The translations under genes were made by a program, and so were the position numbers. This document shows, piece after piece, positions 9,669 to 20,214 of a DNA stretch of 64,000 bases (the stretch's first letter is position 1; each line of letters starts with the position of its first letter). Origin of the DNA: Luteibacter sp. dw_328 (GTDB lineage: Bacteria > Pseudomonadota > Gammaproteobacteria > Xanthomonadales > Rhodanobacteraceae); the NCBI RefSeq assembly GCF_018449605.1, contig NZ_JAAVUW010000004.1, forward strand, positions 62,001 through 126,000, read 5' to 3'. The notes under the pieces were generated by a model. It ran no database searches and had not been told where the DNA came from. It was given only the letters and a program-made list of their open reading frames with translations.

Positions 9669-12161
9669 TCAGAACCGAAAGCCCACCTTCGCGTACATGT
9701 ACCGTCCGTTGAAACCGAACGGCGACAGCGCCGAGTACTGCAGGCCGCTGGCGAAGTCTTCGCCGGTATTGTTCGCCTTTACCCGGTTCGGGTACTGATT
9801 GGTCACGTTGTCGACACCCACGGTGAAGTTCCACGCGTCGATGGCGTAGCCCAGCGAGGTGTTCAACAGCCAGCGCGCCGAGAACACCTGGTCCGTGGTC
9901 GGATCGGTATTCACCCGCGTGACCGAGCCGTAACGGGTCAGGTCCCCGTGGACGGTGAAGCCGGCGAGGGCCCAGTCCGCGCCGAACAGGAACTTCGTGC
10001 GTGGCGTGGCCTTGGTCAGGATGCCCTGGCTCGAACGTCCGAACAGTTCGATGGGATCGGTCGAGTTGGCCTGGAGCACCGCCGGTGTGGCACTCACCGA
10101 GAGCACCTTCACCTGGTTGTAGTTGCCGCTGGCGAGCAGGTTCACCTCACCCCACGATGTCGTCGGGATTCGGTAGTTGAGCACCAGGTCCGCACCGCGC
10201 GTGCGTGTGGCTGCCGCGTTGGCGAAGTACTGGATCGCAGTGACCTGCTGGCCTGGCACGATGCTGTTGAAGTACGCGGCGAGGAGCGGGTCGGTCAGGC
10301 TGATCGTGTCCGAGTACAGGATCTGATGCCAGATGCGGATCTGGTAGACGTCGAGTGTGGCGCTGAAATCCGCCAGGGGCTGCCATACGGCGCCAAGACT
10401 GTAGTTCGCGGACTTCTCCGGCTTCAGTGCCTTGGCGCCGAGTGCGATTGCTGCGGGATCCGACGTCCGGTACGTACCCGTCTGTGCCAGCTGGCCAGTC
10501 GTGGGATCGATGATGGTAACCACCGACTGATAGTTCTGCTGGGCCAGCGAGGGTGCACGGAAGCCGTTGGAGATCGTGCCGCGAAGGGCGAACTCCGGCG
10601 TGAACTGGTAGCGACCGGAAATCTTGCCCGAGCGTGTGGAACCGGCGTCGCTATAGTGCTCGTAACGGCCGGCGACACCTGCGGAGAACTTGTCCGTGAT
10701 GTCGTTTTCCAGATCGACGTAGAGCGCTTCGCTGTGCCGGGTAAAGCTGCCGGCTGCATCCGGTGACAGCCCTGGGAACACCTGCGAGCCACCGGCGTAC
10801 GGCGTGGTCGTGCCGGGAATGAACGTGTTCGGGTCGAAGAAATACGAGGTCGGGTCGCCGGCGTCGATTTCGTATTTTTCCTTCCGGTACTCGGCGCCGA
10901 AGGCAAGCGTCAGCGGATTCTTCAGCCAGTCGACGGCGAAATCCTTGCCAATGTCGATGTTGGCCAGTGCCTGCGAATTCTTGAAGGTGCCCGCGTTGAA
11001 ATACGTGGGCGACGAGCCTGTCGTGTAGTACAGGTTGGTGTTGACGCTGTTCTGGATGTCGAAATCGAGATTGTTGATGCCGTAGTTGCCGGACGCATCC
11101 CATCGCCATCCGCCATCGGTGACGCCTTTCACGCCGAGCACCGCGGTGGTGTCGTTCACGTGGTTGACGATCTGCGGAAGAAAGCCGTCCGGGTAGATCG
11201 CGGGCACATTGCGCGCATTGGCGGCGGCGCGGTAATAACCGTTCGAGGTGACGTCGCGGCGGCTCATGGTGAGAAAGCCGTAGACATCGACGTTGTGCGC
11301 GACTTCGTACTGGAAGTTGGTCAGCGCCTGGTAGGTCTTCACCGCCGGGTCGCCGTAGCGCTGGTGGGCCACGTTGCCGTCGGCAGCGTCCTCCGGTGAA
11401 TACAGCGACAGTGGCGAGCGCCGGTTGGTGTTCATGGCGTCCTGGTAATTCCAGGCGACGCGCAGCCAGCCCTTCGCATCCGCACCCTTGCCGCCCAGGT
11501 CGACGCCCATGGAACCGTCGATGCCGTTGGTGGCACCGTCGCGTTGGCTCATGATGCCGCCGTTGGCATTGATGCTGTTCTTGCCTTCGCCAGCGCCATG
11601 CTTGAGCACGATGTTGATGACGCCAGCGATGGCATCGGAGCCGTACTGCGCGGCGGCGCCGTCGCGCAACACTTCGATGTGATCGATCGCGGAGATCGGA
11701 ATGGAATTGAGATCGGCGGGTGCGGCCCCGCGGCCGACGGAGTTGTTGTAGTTGACCAGCGCGGACGTGTGGTAGCGCTTGCCGTCGACGAGCACGAGCG
11801 TGTCGTCCGGTGAGAGACCGCGCAGGCTCGCGGGCCGGACGGCATCGTTACCGTCGTTGATCGCCGGGCGTGGGAAGTCCAGGGAGGGCAGGAGTCGCCC
11901 CAGGGCCGTGGCGAGGTCTGTTGCGCCGCTGGAGGTGAGGTCCTTGGGCGAAAGCACGTCGATCGGCGACAATGATTCCGCTTCGGTCCGGTTGGTGCTG
12001 CGCGTACCGGTCACCACGACCTGGTCGAGCTGGCGGGCTTGCTTGGCGTCCGGGGGTGGCGTGCTGTCCTGGGCGTAACCGGGCGTCACGATCATGAGTC
12101 CGAGGGCAGGGAGCCAGAAGCTGGCCGCCGGCTTGCGTCGAGAGGTCTTGCCTGTCGTCAT
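9669..12161 (-). CDS. TonB-dependent outer membrane receptor
   Basis: Outer membrane active-transport receptor of 830 residues. The signal peptide ends near residue 30 (GYA|Q), followed by a TonB-box-like DQVVVTGT, the plug domain (about 50-165, with IDHIEVLRDGAAAQYGSDAI) and a long beta-barrel ending in the C-terminal aromatic GFRF. The ligand cannot be read from the sequence. No ABC transporter, siderophore genes, Fur box or regulator sits beside it, so import of iron chelates is no better supported than import of sugars or peptides. It converges on clpB across a REP pair. Confidence 0.9.
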   Translation of the reverse strand: MTTGKTSRRKPAASFWLPALGLMIVTPGYAQDSTPPPDAKQARQLDQVVVTGTRSTNRTEAESLSPIDVLSPKDLTSSGATDLATALGRLLPSLDFPRPAINDGNDAVRPASLRGLSPDDTLVLVDGKRYHTSALVNYNNSVGRGAAPADLNSIPISAIDHIEVLRDGAAAQYGSDAIAGVINIVLKHGAGEGKNSINANGGIMSQRDGATNGIDGSMGVDLGGKGADAKGWLRVAWNYQDAMNTNRRSPLSLYSPEDAADGNVAHQRYGDPAVKTYQALTNFQYEVAHNVDVYGFLTMSRRDVTSNGYYRAAANARNVPAIYPDGFLPQIVNHVNDTTAVLGVKGVTDGGWRWDASGNYGINNLDFDIQNSVNTNLYYTTGSSPTYFNAGTFKNSQALANIDIGKDFAVDWLKNPLTLAFGAEYRKEKYEIDAGDPTSYFFDPNTFIPGTTTPYAGGSQVFPGLSPDAAGSFTRHSEALYVDLENDITDKFSAGVAGRYEHYSDAGSTRSGKISGRYQFTPEFALRGTISNGFRAPSLAQQNYQSVVTIIDPTTGQLAQTGTYRTSDPAAIALGAKALKPEKSANYSLGAVWQPLADFSATLDVYQIRIWHQILYSDTISLTDPLLAAYFNSIVPGQQVTAIQYFANAAATRTRGADLVLNYRIPTTSWGEVNLLASGNYNQVKVLSVSATPAVLQANSTDPIELFGRSSQGILTKATPRTKFLFGADWALAGFTVHGDLTRYGSVTRVNTDPTTDQVFSARWLLNTSLGYAIDAWNFTVGVDNVTNQYPNRVKANNTGEDFASGLQYSALSPFGFNGRYMYAKVGFRF

Positions 12162-12438
12162 CGATGGGTCCCCTAGGCGAGCTACGCACGCAGGGCGGGA
12201 GTGCCCCGCGGACGCGGTTGGAAAGCCGCGCTGGGATCGACGCTAGGCATTCTCGCTGCGGCGCGTCAACAGATTCGTCACGCGTGCGCCATCATGGGGA
12301 AACAAAGGCTTCGATACGCCTATTTTCAAGGGCTTGGCACGAAACTGGCTTTTTTCTCCCTATTGGTGCAACGCAAAAGTATTCCGGCGTGAAGCTTACG
12401 GGCAGATAATCGCGGGCTGACGTACAGAGAACCGCCAC

Positions 12439-12777
12439 ATGCCCATCTATGAGTTCCAGTGCAAAGCCTGCGGGCACCGCTTCGAGCGGCTGCAAAAGAT
12501 GTCCGACGCCGATCCCACCGTCTGCCCGAACTGCGGCGAATCGCAGGTGGGCCGCATGCTGAGCGCGCCCCAGTTCCGCCTGGCGGGCGGCGGCTGGTAT
12601 GAAACGGACTTCAAGAAAGACGGGGACAAGAAGAAGAATCTTGCGGAAGGCTCCTCCGGCGCACCTGCACCGGCTCCCGCCGCGACGCCCGCGGCCGCCC
12701 CGGCGCCTGCCCCCGCGGCCTCGCCCGCACCCGCCACCAAGGGCGGTTCCTCCTCGTCCGGATCGGGCAACAGCTGA
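12439..12777 (+). CDS. FmdB-type zinc ribbon protein
   Basis: Small 112-residue protein of the FmdB/CxxC_CXXC_SSSS family. A zinc ribbon at the N-terminus uses Cys8, Cys11, Cys29 and Cys32, followed by a central segment ending in TDFKKD. The C-terminal third is low-complexity Ala/Pro and then Ser/Gly, probably disordered. The family's role is not settled; it was named as a putative regulator of formamidase and amide-porin genes, which need not apply here. It precedes aspS by 92 bases, a common neighbour pairing in proteobacteria, and may share its transcript. Confidence 0.85.
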   Translation: MPIYEFQCKACGHRFERLQKMSDADPTVCPNCGESQVGRMLSAPQFRLAGGGWYETDFKKDGDKKKNLAEGSSGAPAPAPAATPAAAPAPAPAASPAPATKGGSSSSGSGNS

Positions 12778-12869
12778 TCTGGTGGGGGCGGTCGCCGAGC
12801 CCCGGAACAGGAGGCGGGACCCTGGGGCGTGGTACGATCCGGGGTCTTTTCCCACGAAGCTTCAAGCGC

Positions 12870-14636
12870 ATGCGCAGCCATTTTTGCGGACTCATCGACG
12901 AGTCGCTGATCGACCAGAACGTCACCCTTTGCGGATGGGTCAATACCCTGCGCCTGCAAAGCCATGTGGCCTTTGTCGACCTGCGTGATCACGAGGGCAT
13001 CGCCCAGGTAGTGATCGAGCGCGAGAACGCCGATGCTTTCGCCGTCGCCGGCGAGCTGGGTTACGAATACTGCATCAAGGTCACCGGCCAGGTTCGCAAG
13101 CGCCTCGCCGCCAACGACAAGCTGAAGACCGGCACCGTGGAACTCATCGCCGACAAGGTCGAGATCCTCAACGCCGCCCGTGATCTCCCCTTCGCGCTGC
13201 ACGAAACGCCGAACGAAGACATGCGGATGACCTACCGCCACCTCGATCTGCGCCGTCCGGAAATGCAGCAGATGATGCGCACCCGCACCCGGCTGGTTCG
13301 CGAGCTGCGTCGGTATCTGGACAACGCGGGTTTCCAGGACATCGAAACCCCGATCCTGACCAAGGCCACGCCAGAAGGTGCGCGTGACTACCTCGTGCCG
13401 AGCCGCGTGCATCCGGGTCAGTTCTACGCGCTGCCGCAGTCGCCCCAGCTGTTCAAGCAGCTCCTGATGATGGCTGGCTTCGACCGCTACTACCAGATCG
13501 CCCGTTGCTTCCGCGACGAGGACCTTCGCGCCGACCGCCAGCCGGAATTCACCCAGCTCGACCTTGAGTTCGCTTTCGTTGAAGAGCGCGACGTGCAGGA
13601 TTTCGTCGAGAACCTGATTCGCCATGTGTTCCGTGAAGTGCGCCAGGTCGAGCTCGCTGCCAGCTTCCCGCGCATGACCTACGAAGAGGCCATGCGCCGT
13701 TTCGGATCGGACAAGCCCGACCTGCGTATCCCCCTGGAACTGACCGATATCGCCGACGCGGTGAAGCACGTCGAGTTCAAGGTGTTTTCCGGTCCGGCCA
13801 ACGATCCGGCCGGCCGCGTGGCCGCCCTGCGCGTGCCGGGTGCCGCCGACTTGTCCCGCAAGGACATCGATGGCCTGACCGAATACGCCGGCAAGTACGG
13901 TGCGAAGGGCCTGGCTTGGCTGAAGGTGGACGACCTCGCCAAGGGGCGTGAGGGGATCAACTCACCCGTCGCCAAGTTCCTCGACGATGCCGCCCTCGAG
14001 CAGGTGCTGACGCTTACCGGCGCCGCCTCCGGCGACATCGTGTTCTTTGGCGCAGGCAGCTGGAAGACGGTCACCGATTTCATGGGGGCACTCCGCATCA
14101 AGCTGGGTCGCGATCGCGGCATGGTCGAGAACGCGTGGAAGCCGCTCTGGGTCACCGATTTCCCGATGTTCGAATACGACGCGGACGAGCAGCGCTATGT
14201 GGCGCTCCATCATCCGTTTACCGCGCCCAAGGTCGACGATATCGCCGACCTTCGCGCGAACGCCGCCAACTCGGTGAGTCGCGGCTATGACATGGTCCTC
14301 AACGGCAACGAGATCGGCGGCGGTTCCATCCGCATCCATCGCCCGGACATGCAGAGCGCCGTGTTCGAGCTGCTCGGCATCGGCGCGGAGGAGGCCGACG
14401 CCAAGTTCGGCTTCCTGCTCAAGGCGCTGCGCATGGGCGCGCCGCCCCACGGCGGCCTGGCCTTCGGTATCGATCGCATCGCCGCCCTGATGGCCGGCAC
14501 CGAGTCCATCCGCGATGTCATCGCCTTCCCGAAGACGACCAGCGCGCAGGACCTCATGACCGACGCGCCGTCGCCGGTTTCCGAGCCGCAGCTGAAGGAA
14601 CTCCACGTTCGCGTCGCCGTGGAGCCGAAGGCCTGA
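12870..14636 (+). CDS. aspS: Aspartyl-tRNA synthetase
   Basis: Class II synthetase charging tRNA-Asp. The 588-residue protein has the N-terminal OB-fold anticodon domain (about 1-110), class II motif 2 with [16 protein letters not shown], the bacterial GAD insertion domain in the middle (about 280-420) and motif 3 [10 protein letters not shown] near residue 530. This is the long bacterial architecture. Whether it also charges tRNA-Asn cannot be judged, because the rest of the genome is not visible. Confidence 0.96.
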   Translation: MRSHFCGLIDESLIDQNVTLCGWVNTLRLQSHVAFVDLRDHEGIAQVVIERENADAFAVAGELGYEYCIKVTGQVRKRLAANDKLKTGTVELIADKVEILNAARDLPFALHETPNEDMRMTYRHLDLRRPEMQQMMRTRTRLVRELRRYLDNAGFQDIETPILTKATPEGARDYLVPSRVHPGQFYALPQSPQLFKQLLMMAGFDRYYQIARCFRDEDLRADRQPEFTQLDLEFAFVEERDVQDFVENLIRHVFREVRQVELAASFPRMTYEEAMRRFGSDKPDLRIPLELTDIADAVKHVEFKVFSGPANDPAGRVAALRVPGAADLSRKDIDGLTEYAGKYGAKGLAWLKVDDLAKGREGINSPVAKFLDDAALEQVLTLTGAASGDIVFFGAGSWKTVTDFMGALRIKLGRDRGMVENAWKPLWVTDFPMFEYDADEQRYVALHHPFTAPKVDDIADLRANAANSVSRGYDMVLNGNEIGGGSIRIHRPDMQSAVFELLGIGAEEADAKFGFLLKALRMGAPPHGGLAFGIDRIAALMAGTESIRDVIAFPKTTSAQDLMTDAPSPVSEPQLKELHVRVAVEPKA

Positions 14637-14652
14637 CCGGCGTCGCATACCG

Positions 14653-15291
14653 ATGACCGACAACCTGCCCGAAGTCCTGCTTCTCCACGGTCTGTGGATG
14701 CGGGGATTCGCCATGGCCATGCTGCATCGGCGCCTTCGCGAAGAAGGTTTCAGCGTTCACCAGTTCGAATACATGAGTGTGGCCGCGCCGCCGGAGCAGG
14801 CGATCACTCGCCTGCGCAAGCGGATCCGCAGCCTGGGCCCGGGCCCGGTGCATGTCGTCGGACACAGCCTCGGCGGGATTCTCGCCCTGCTTGCCTGCAG
14901 GGATGACGATTTGCCGCAGGGGCGGATCGTCTGCCTCGGTTCACCGCTCAATGGTAGCGGGGCGGCCCGCGGCCTCACCCATCGCTGGGGCGGGGATATG
15001 CTGCTCGGCCGCTCGCGCGAGCTCCTCGAGCACGGCCTGGACCGTTGGGATGGCGCTCGCGAGGTCGGCATGATCGCTGGTCGCATGCCCGTCGGACTGG
15101 GCGCCTTCGTCGGCGCGCTGGGTGACGAGCACGATGGCTCCGTCGGCGTCGAAGAAACCCGTTTGCCCGGCCTGGCCGGCCACTGCGTCTTGGAGACCAG
15201 CCACACCGGGATGCTGATGTCCGCCGATGTGGCGAAGCAGGTTGCTGTTTTTCTTCGGGACGGTCGGTTTGACACCCCCTTAGCCCCTTAA
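14653..15291 (+). CDS. Alpha/beta-hydrolase, lipase/acyltransferase-like
   Basis: A 212-residue alpha/beta-hydrolase. An oxyanion-hole segment LLHGLW is at about residues 9-14, the nucleophile elbow GHSLGG has Ser72, and a likely catalytic His is in TSHTGML near residue 180. There is no signal peptide, so it is probably cytoplasmic. It resembles PGAP1/triacylglycerol-lipase-like proteins, but the substrate is unknown. It follows aspS by 16 bases and precedes yebC, so it may be expressed with them. Confidence 0.8.
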   Translation: MTDNLPEVLLLHGLWMRGFAMAMLHRRLREEGFSVHQFEYMSVAAPPEQAITRLRKRIRSLGPGPVHVVGHSLGGILALLACRDDDLPQGRIVCLGSPLNGSGAARGLTHRWGGDMLLGRSRELLEHGLDRWDGAREVGMIAGRMPVGLGAFVGALGDEHDGSVGVEETRLPGLAGHCVLETSHTGMLMSADVAKQVAVFLRDGRFDTPLAP

Positions 15292-15346
15292 CGTGATTGC
15301 GGCTAGAATCGCGCCCTCGTCAGTCCGGTAGAGCCAGGAAACGCAC

Positions 15347-16096
15347 ATGGGTAGAGGCCCGTCCATCGAAGGTCGCAAGAACGCCGAAGACGCCAAGCGC
15401 GCCAAGGTGTTCACCAAGCTGATCCGCGAAATCACCATTGCCACCCGTGGCGGCGTGCCCGATCCCAATGGCAACCCGCGCCTGCGGGCAGCCGTGGACA
15501 AGGCCCTGGGCGCCAATATGACCCGGGACACGATCGACCGCGCGATCAAGCGCGGCTCGGGTGCCGAAGGCGGCGCCGACATGCACGAGATCCGCTATGA
15601 GGGCTACGGTCCGGCGGGTACCGCGCTGATCATCGACTGCGTCACCGACAACCAGACCCGCACGGTCGCCGACGTCCGCGCTGCGCTGACCAAGCTCGGC
15701 GGCAACCTCGGCACGACGAACTCGGTGGCCTTCCAGTTCACCCGCGTCGGCCAGGTGGTCGTCCACACCGGCGGCGACGCCGATGTCGAGGCGAAGCTGG
15801 AAGAAGCCGCCATCGAGAACAACGCGGAGGACATCGTCATCGAGAACGGTATCGGCAGCGTGTTGCTCGCTCCCGATCCGATCGCCGTCGAAGCCATGCG
15901 TAAGGCGCTGGTCGCTGCTGGCTTCGACATCGACGGTTCCGACGTGGTCATGCGCCCGAATGGCCCGCTGGTGACGCCTTCCGGCGAAGCCCTCGAGCAT
16001 TTCGAGAAGCTGCTGACCCGCCTGAACGACCTCGACGACGTGGACGAGGTCTACCACAACGCCATCCTGCCCAGCCAGGATGCGGAAGACGCGTGA
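15347..16096 (+). CDS. yebC: YebC/PmpR family protein (TACO1 family)
   Basis: A 249-residue protein of the YebC/TACO1 family, starting MGRGPSIEGRKNAEDAKRAK with an AGGA ribosome binding site ten bases upstream. Family members have been described both as transcriptional regulators (PmpR) and as ribosome-associated factors that ease translation of difficult sequences; the sequence cannot choose between them. It is followed at 21 bases by ruvC, the standard yebC-ruvC-ruvA order of gammaproteobacteria. Confidence 0.94.
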   Translation: MGRGPSIEGRKNAEDAKRAKVFTKLIREITIATRGGVPDPNGNPRLRAAVDKALGANMTRDTIDRAIKRGSGAEGGADMHEIRYEGYGPAGTALIIDCVTDNQTRTVADVRAALTKLGGNLGTTNSVAFQFTRVGQVVVHTGGDADVEAKLEEAAIENNAEDIVIENGIGSVLLAPDPIAVEAMRKALVAAGFDIDGSDVVMRPNGPLVTPSGEALEHFEKLLTRLNDLDDVDEVYHNAILPSQDAEDA

Positions 16097-16117
16097 GCTC
16101 GTGAACCCCTCGCTGTC

Positions 16118-16639
16118 ATGACCCGCATTCTCGGTATCGATCCGGGCAGCCAGCGCACGGGTGTGGGCGTGATCGACGTGGCCGACAACGGCACGTTGAC
16201 TCACGTCTGGCACGGTGCGCTCGTCATTGGCGGGGAGGCGACCTTCCCGCTGCGCCTCAAACGCATCTTTGACGAACTCTGCGCCATCATCGGCGAGCAT
16301 GGTCCGGTCGAAGCCGCGATCGAGCGTGTTTTCATGGCGCGCAACCCCGACTCGGCGCTCAAACTGGGCCAGGCGCGTGGCGCGGCGATTGTCGCCATGG
16401 TCAGTAAGGGAGTGATCGTGCATGAATACGCGGCGACCGAGGTCAAGCAGGCAGTGGTCGGAACAGGCCGCGCCGACAAGACCCAGGTCCAGCACATGAT
16501 CGGGTTGATTCTCGGCATCAAGGGTCCGCTCCAGGCGGACGCCGCCGATGCGCTGGCGATCGCTGTCGCCCATGCGCACACCCGGACCAGTATCGAACGC
16601 GTGGGCATCCCGCGCACGGCATGGAGGCGTCGCCGATGA
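16118..16639 (+). CDS. ruvC: Holliday junction resolvase RuvC
   Basis: Endonuclease that cuts Holliday junctions at the end of homologous recombination. The 173-residue protein has the catalytic acidic residues in the expected places: Asp8 in GIDPGS, Glu69 in AIERVF, and the C-terminal acidic cluster DAADALA near residues 138-144. Its stop overlaps the ruvA start by four bases (ATGA), so the two are translationally coupled. Confidence 0.95.
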   Translation: MTRILGIDPGSQRTGVGVIDVADNGTLTHVWHGALVIGGEATFPLRLKRIFDELCAIIGEHGPVEAAIERVFMARNPDSALKLGQARGAAIVAMVSKGVIVHEYAATEVKQAVVGTGRADKTQVQHMIGLILGIKGPLQADAADALAIAVAHAHTRTSIERVGIPRTAWRRRR

Positions 16640-17232
16640 TCGGTCGACTGCGCGGGACTCTCATCAGCAAGCAGCCTCCGTCGTTGCTTATCGAGGTAGG
16701 CGGTGTCGGCTACGACGTCGACGCCCCGATGTCCACGATTTACGATCTCCCGGCCACCGGCAAGGAAGTCACCCTGCTTATCCATTACGCGGTAAGAGAG
16801 GATGGCGTTTCGCTTTACGGGTTCCTCCGGGAGCCTGACCGGGCCATGTTCCGTCACCTGCTCAAGGTCAGCGGCATCGGCGCGAAGATCGCGCTGGCCG
16901 TCCTTTCGGGTGTGTCCACCGACGATCTGTCCCGGTTGGTTCATGCCGGTGACGTGGTCGCACTGACCAAGATTCCAGGCATCGGCAAGAAGACCGCCGA
17001 GCGCATGGTGGTCGAGTTGCGCGACCGCGTCGACGCCGTGGGCGTGCGCCTGCCTTCGACCGTTGCCGGTGAAGTCGTATCCGCCGATCCGGTGGCCGAG
17101 GCCACCGTTGCCCTCCAACAACTCGGTTACAAGCCCGTGGAAGCTTCGCGCCTTGTGCAGAAAGTCGCCGCCGATGGCGACACCGCCGAAGCCATCATTC
17201 GCAAGGCGCTACGCGCCGCGCTGGGAAGTTGA
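16636..17232 (+). CDS. ruvA: Holliday junction DNA helicase subunit RuvA
   Basis: Binds Holliday junctions and loads the RuvB motor. The 198-residue protein starts MIGRLRGTL at the ATG overlapping the ruvC stop; an in-frame ATG at 16621 would add five atypical residues. The N-terminal OB-fold domain is followed by two helix-hairpin-helix motifs ([10 protein letters not shown] near 77-86 and [10 protein letters not shown] near 113-122) and the C-terminal RuvB-binding domain. A potassium transporter gene begins three bases after the stop, separating ruvA from ruvB. Confidence 0.95.
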   Translation: MIGRLRGTLISKQPPSLLIEVGGVGYDVDAPMSTIYDLPATGKEVTLLIHYAVREDGVSLYGFLREPDRAMFRHLLKVSGIGAKIALAVLSGVSTDDLSRLVHAGDVVALTKIPGIGKKTAERMVVELRDRVDAVGVRLPSTVAGEVVSADPVAEATVALQQLGYKPVEASRLVQKVAADGDTAEAIIRKALRAALGS

Positions 17233-17235
17233 ACC

Positions 17236-19137
17236 ATGGGTCAGCATAATCACGCTGAAGAGCTGCGCAACGCGCACGGCAAGAAACTGGCCGCGCTTGC
17301 GCTCGGTGCCATCGGCATCGTCTTCGGTGACATCGGTACGAGTCCCCTGTACACGATGAAGGAAACGCTCGGCACTCACGGCATGACGCCGCAACCAATG
17401 GCCGTGCTCGGCGTGTTGTCGCTGATCTTCTGGTCGCTGTTGATGGTGATCTCGCTCAAGTACGTCACCTTCGTCATGCGCGCCGACAACAAGGGCGAGG
17501 GTGGCATCATGGCGCTGATGGCCCTGGCCCAGCGCAGTGTCAGCGGCTCGCCCCGCGCCCGCTGGGTGCTTGCGGCCATCGGTATCTTCGGTGCGTCCCT
17601 GTTCTACGGCGATGGCGTGATCACGCCCGCCATGTCGGTACTTTCGGCGGTGGAGGGCCTGGAGGTCGCTGCGCCCTCCCTCGAGACCTACGTGTTGCCG
17701 ATCTGCCTGGTCATCCTGGTGGCGCTCTTCGCCATCCAGCGTCACGGCACCGAGATCGTCGGCAAGGCGTTCGCGCCGGTCATGATCGTCTGGTTCTTCG
17801 TTCTTGCATGGCTCGGCCTGCGTCAGCTCGTCGATCATCCGCAGGTGCTGTACGCGCTCAATCCCGTCTACGCCGTTCGCTTCTTCATGGAGCACGGTAA
17901 GCAGGCTTTCATCGCCCTGGGAGGCGTGGTGCTGGCCCTTACCGGCGGCGAAGCGCTCTACGCGGACATGGGTCACTTCGGCAAGAAGCCGATCCGCCTG
18001 GCCTGGTTCTTCTTTGTCCTGCCGGCCCTGCTGATCAACTATTTCGGGCAGGGCGCGCTGCTGCTGCACGATCCGAGCGCGATCGAGAATCCGTTCTACA
18101 AGATGGTGCCGGAAAACCTGCTCTACCCGATGATCGCGCTGGCCACGGCCTCGGCAGTGATCGCATCGCAGGCCGTGATTTCGGGCGCCTTCTCGATGAC
18201 GCGCGAAGCGATGTCCCTGGGTTACTCGCCGCGCATGGCCGTGGTGCACACCTCCCACGAGATGTCCGGGCAGATCTTCGTGCCCTGGGTCAACCGCCTG
18301 CTGCTGGTTCTCGTGGTCCTGGCGGTGATCGGCTTCCGTTCGTCGAACAACCTCGGCGCGGCCTACGGTATCGCCGTGACCGGCACGATGACGATGACCA
18401 CGTTGCTGGCGCTCGTCGTCGCACGTTATCGCTGGCATTGGCACTGGTCCGCGGTCATCACCGTGGGCGTGGTCTTCCTCATTGTCGACCTCGCCTTCTT
18501 CGGCGCCAACGCGCTGAAGATCGCGCACGGCGGCTGGTTCCCGCTGGTGCTCGGCGTGGTGATCTTCACCATCATGACCACCTGGCGCCGGGGCAGGGAC
18601 CTCGTGGTTCGCGAGATCAAGCAGTCCGGTCTCGCGCTCGAGCCCTTCGTTGCCAATATCTCGGACCACCCACCGCTGCGCGTACCGGGTACGGCCGTGT
18701 TCCTCACCGCCAACCAGAACTCCGTACCGCACGCGATGCTGCACAACCTCAAGCACAACAAGGTGCTGCACGAGCGCAACGTGCTGCTCACCGTGGAGAT
18801 GCTGGAGACGCCCGTGGCGGATTACGACGAGCGGATGGACGTCATCGAGTACGGCGGCGGTTTCTACGGCCTGCAGCTGCGCTACGGTTTTGCCGAGGAT
18901 CCGAACATTCCGGCGTCGCTCGGTCGTGCGGGACCCAAGGGTCTCGACTTCGACATGATGGACACCACGTTCTTCCTGTCCCGTGAAAACATCGTCGCCG
19001 ATGCGCGTCGTCCCGGCATGGCCCTCTGGCGCGACAAGCTGTTTGCTTTCCTGGCGCGTAACGCCATGCCGGCAACGGCCTTCTTCCAGATCCCGGGCAA
19101 CCGGTTGATCGAGTTGGGTGCGCAGGTCGAGATCTGA
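17236..19137 (+). CDS. kup: Low-affinity potassium transport system protein Kup
   Basis: K+/H+ symporter of the KUP/HAK/KT family in the inner membrane. The 633-residue protein has the family signature GAIGIVFGDIGTSPLYTMKE near residues 26-45, about twelve hydrophobic segments up to residue ~450, and a soluble C-terminal domain. It begins three bases after ruvA and ends 36 bases before ruvB, so it is built into the ruv operon. No second kup copy is visible in the window. Confidence 0.94.
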   Translation: MGQHNHAEELRNAHGKKLAALALGAIGIVFGDIGTSPLYTMKETLGTHGMTPQPMAVLGVLSLIFWSLLMVISLKYVTFVMRADNKGEGGIMALMALAQRSVSGSPRARWVLAAIGIFGASLFYGDGVITPAMSVLSAVEGLEVAAPSLETYVLPICLVILVALFAIQRHGTEIVGKAFAPVMIVWFFVLAWLGLRQLVDHPQVLYALNPVYAVRFFMEHGKQAFIALGGVVLALTGGEALYADMGHFGKKPIRLAWFFFVLPALLINYFGQGALLLHDPSAIENPFYKMVPENLLYPMIALATASAVIASQAVISGAFSMTREAMSLGYSPRMAVVHTSHEMSGQIFVPWVNRLLLVLVVLAVIGFRSSNNLGAAYGIAVTGTMTMTTLLALVVARYRWHWHWSAVITVGVVFLIVDLAFFGANALKIAHGGWFPLVLGVVIFTIMTTWRRGRDLVVREIKQSGLALEPFVANISDHPPLRVPGTAVFLTANQNSVPHAMLHNLKHNKVLHERNVLLTVEMLETPVADYDERMDVIEYGGGFYGLQLRYGFAEDPNIPASLGRAGPKGLDFDMMDTTFFLSRENIVADARRPGMALWRDKLFAFLARNAMPATAFFQIPGNRLIELGAQVEI

Positions 19138-19173
19138 GGAATAGGGTGCTCGCAGACCTGCCATAATGCGGCC

Positions 19174-20214
19174 ATGTCCGAGCACCGCATCATTTCCGCC
19201 ACCGCCGCCATGGACGACGATGCGCTGGAAGCCAGCATTCGTCCGAAACGGCTTTCCGAGTACCTCGGTCAGGAGACGGTGCGCGAGCAGATGGCCATCT
19301 ATATCGAGGCGGCGCGGCGCCGGCAGGGCGCGCTGGACCACGTGCTGATCTTCGGGCCCCCGGGCCTGGGCAAGACCACGCTGTCCCACGTGATTGCCAA
19401 CGAGCTGGGCGTGAATGTCCGTTCCACCTCGGGTCCGGTGCTCGAGCGCGCGGGGGATCTCGCGGCGCTTCTGACCAATCTCGAGGCAAATGACGTCCTT
19501 TTCGTCGACGAGATCCACCGCCTGTCGCCCGTGGTCGAGGAAGTTCTCTATCCGGCCATGGAGGACTTCCAGATCGACATCATGATCGGCGAGGGCCCCG
19601 CAGCCCGGTCGATCAAGCTCGATTTGCCACCGTTCACCCTGATTGGCGCGACGACCCGCGCGGGCCTGCTCACCGGCCCCTTGCGCGACCGTTTCGGCAT
19701 CATCCAGCGGCTGGAGTTCTACAGCGTGGACGAGCTGACGGCCATCGTCCGTCGTGCGGCCCGCATCTTCAACATCGAGTGCGACATGGAAGGGGCCGTG
19801 GAGATCGCCCGGCGCTCGCGGGGCACGCCCCGTATCGCCAACCGGCTGCTGCGCCGTGTGCGCGACTTCGCGGAGGTCCGCGGCGACGGCAAGATCACCC
19901 ACGACCTGGCACGAGCCGCCACGGATATGTTGCGGGTCGATGCCCTGGGCTTCGATGACCTCGATCGCCGCCTGCTGAAGACCATCATCGAGAACTTCGA
20001 TGGCGGCCCGGTAGGCGTGGAGTCGCTCGCCGCCGCCCTCAGCGAGGATCGTGGCACCCTGGAAGACGTGGTCGAGCCTTACCTGATCCAGCAGGGTTAC
20101 CTGATCCGCAGCGCTCGTGGCCGCATGGCTTCGGCCAAGGCCTGGCGCCACTTGGGTCTGACCCCGCCACCGCGCCAGACGGTGGCCCCGGACCTCTTTT
20201 CGGACGACGCATGA
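19174..20214 (+). CDS. ruvB: Holliday junction branch migration ATPase RuvB
   Basis: AAA+ motor that drives branch migration with RuvA. The 346-residue protein has Walker A GPPGLGKT at residues 61-68, Walker B VDEIH near 112, sensor 1 GATTRAG and a C-terminal winged-helix domain with RGRMAS. Its stop overlaps the ybgC start by four bases, linking the recombination genes to the Tol-Pal cluster. Confidence 0.96.
   Translation: MSEHRIISATAAMDDDALEASIRPKRLSEYLGQETVREQMAIYIEAARRRQGALDHVLIFGPPGLGKTTLSHVIANELGVNVRSTSGPVLERAGDLAALLTNLEANDVLFVDEIHRLSPVVEEVLYPAMEDFQIDIMIGEGPAARSIKLDLPPFTLIGATTRAGLLTGPLRDRFGIIQRLEFYSVDELTAIVRRAARIFNIECDMEGAVEIARRSRGTPRIANRLLRRVRDFAEVRGDGKITHDLARAATDMLRVDALGFDDLDRRLLKTIIENFDGGPVGVESLAAALSEDRGTLEDVVEPYLIQQGYLIRSARGRMASAKAWRHLGLTPPPRQTVAPDLFSDDA

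Noticed and set aside
6811-9834. A 1007-residue open frame on the - strand opposite clpB
   Set aside because: clpB is certain; the antisense frame is His/Gln/Leu-rich with no motif or ribosome binding site.
17209-20151. A 980-residue open frame on the - strand opposite kup and ruvB
   Set aside because: It covers two clear genes and reads as low-complexity His/Asp-rich sequence, a common product of antisense high-GC frames.
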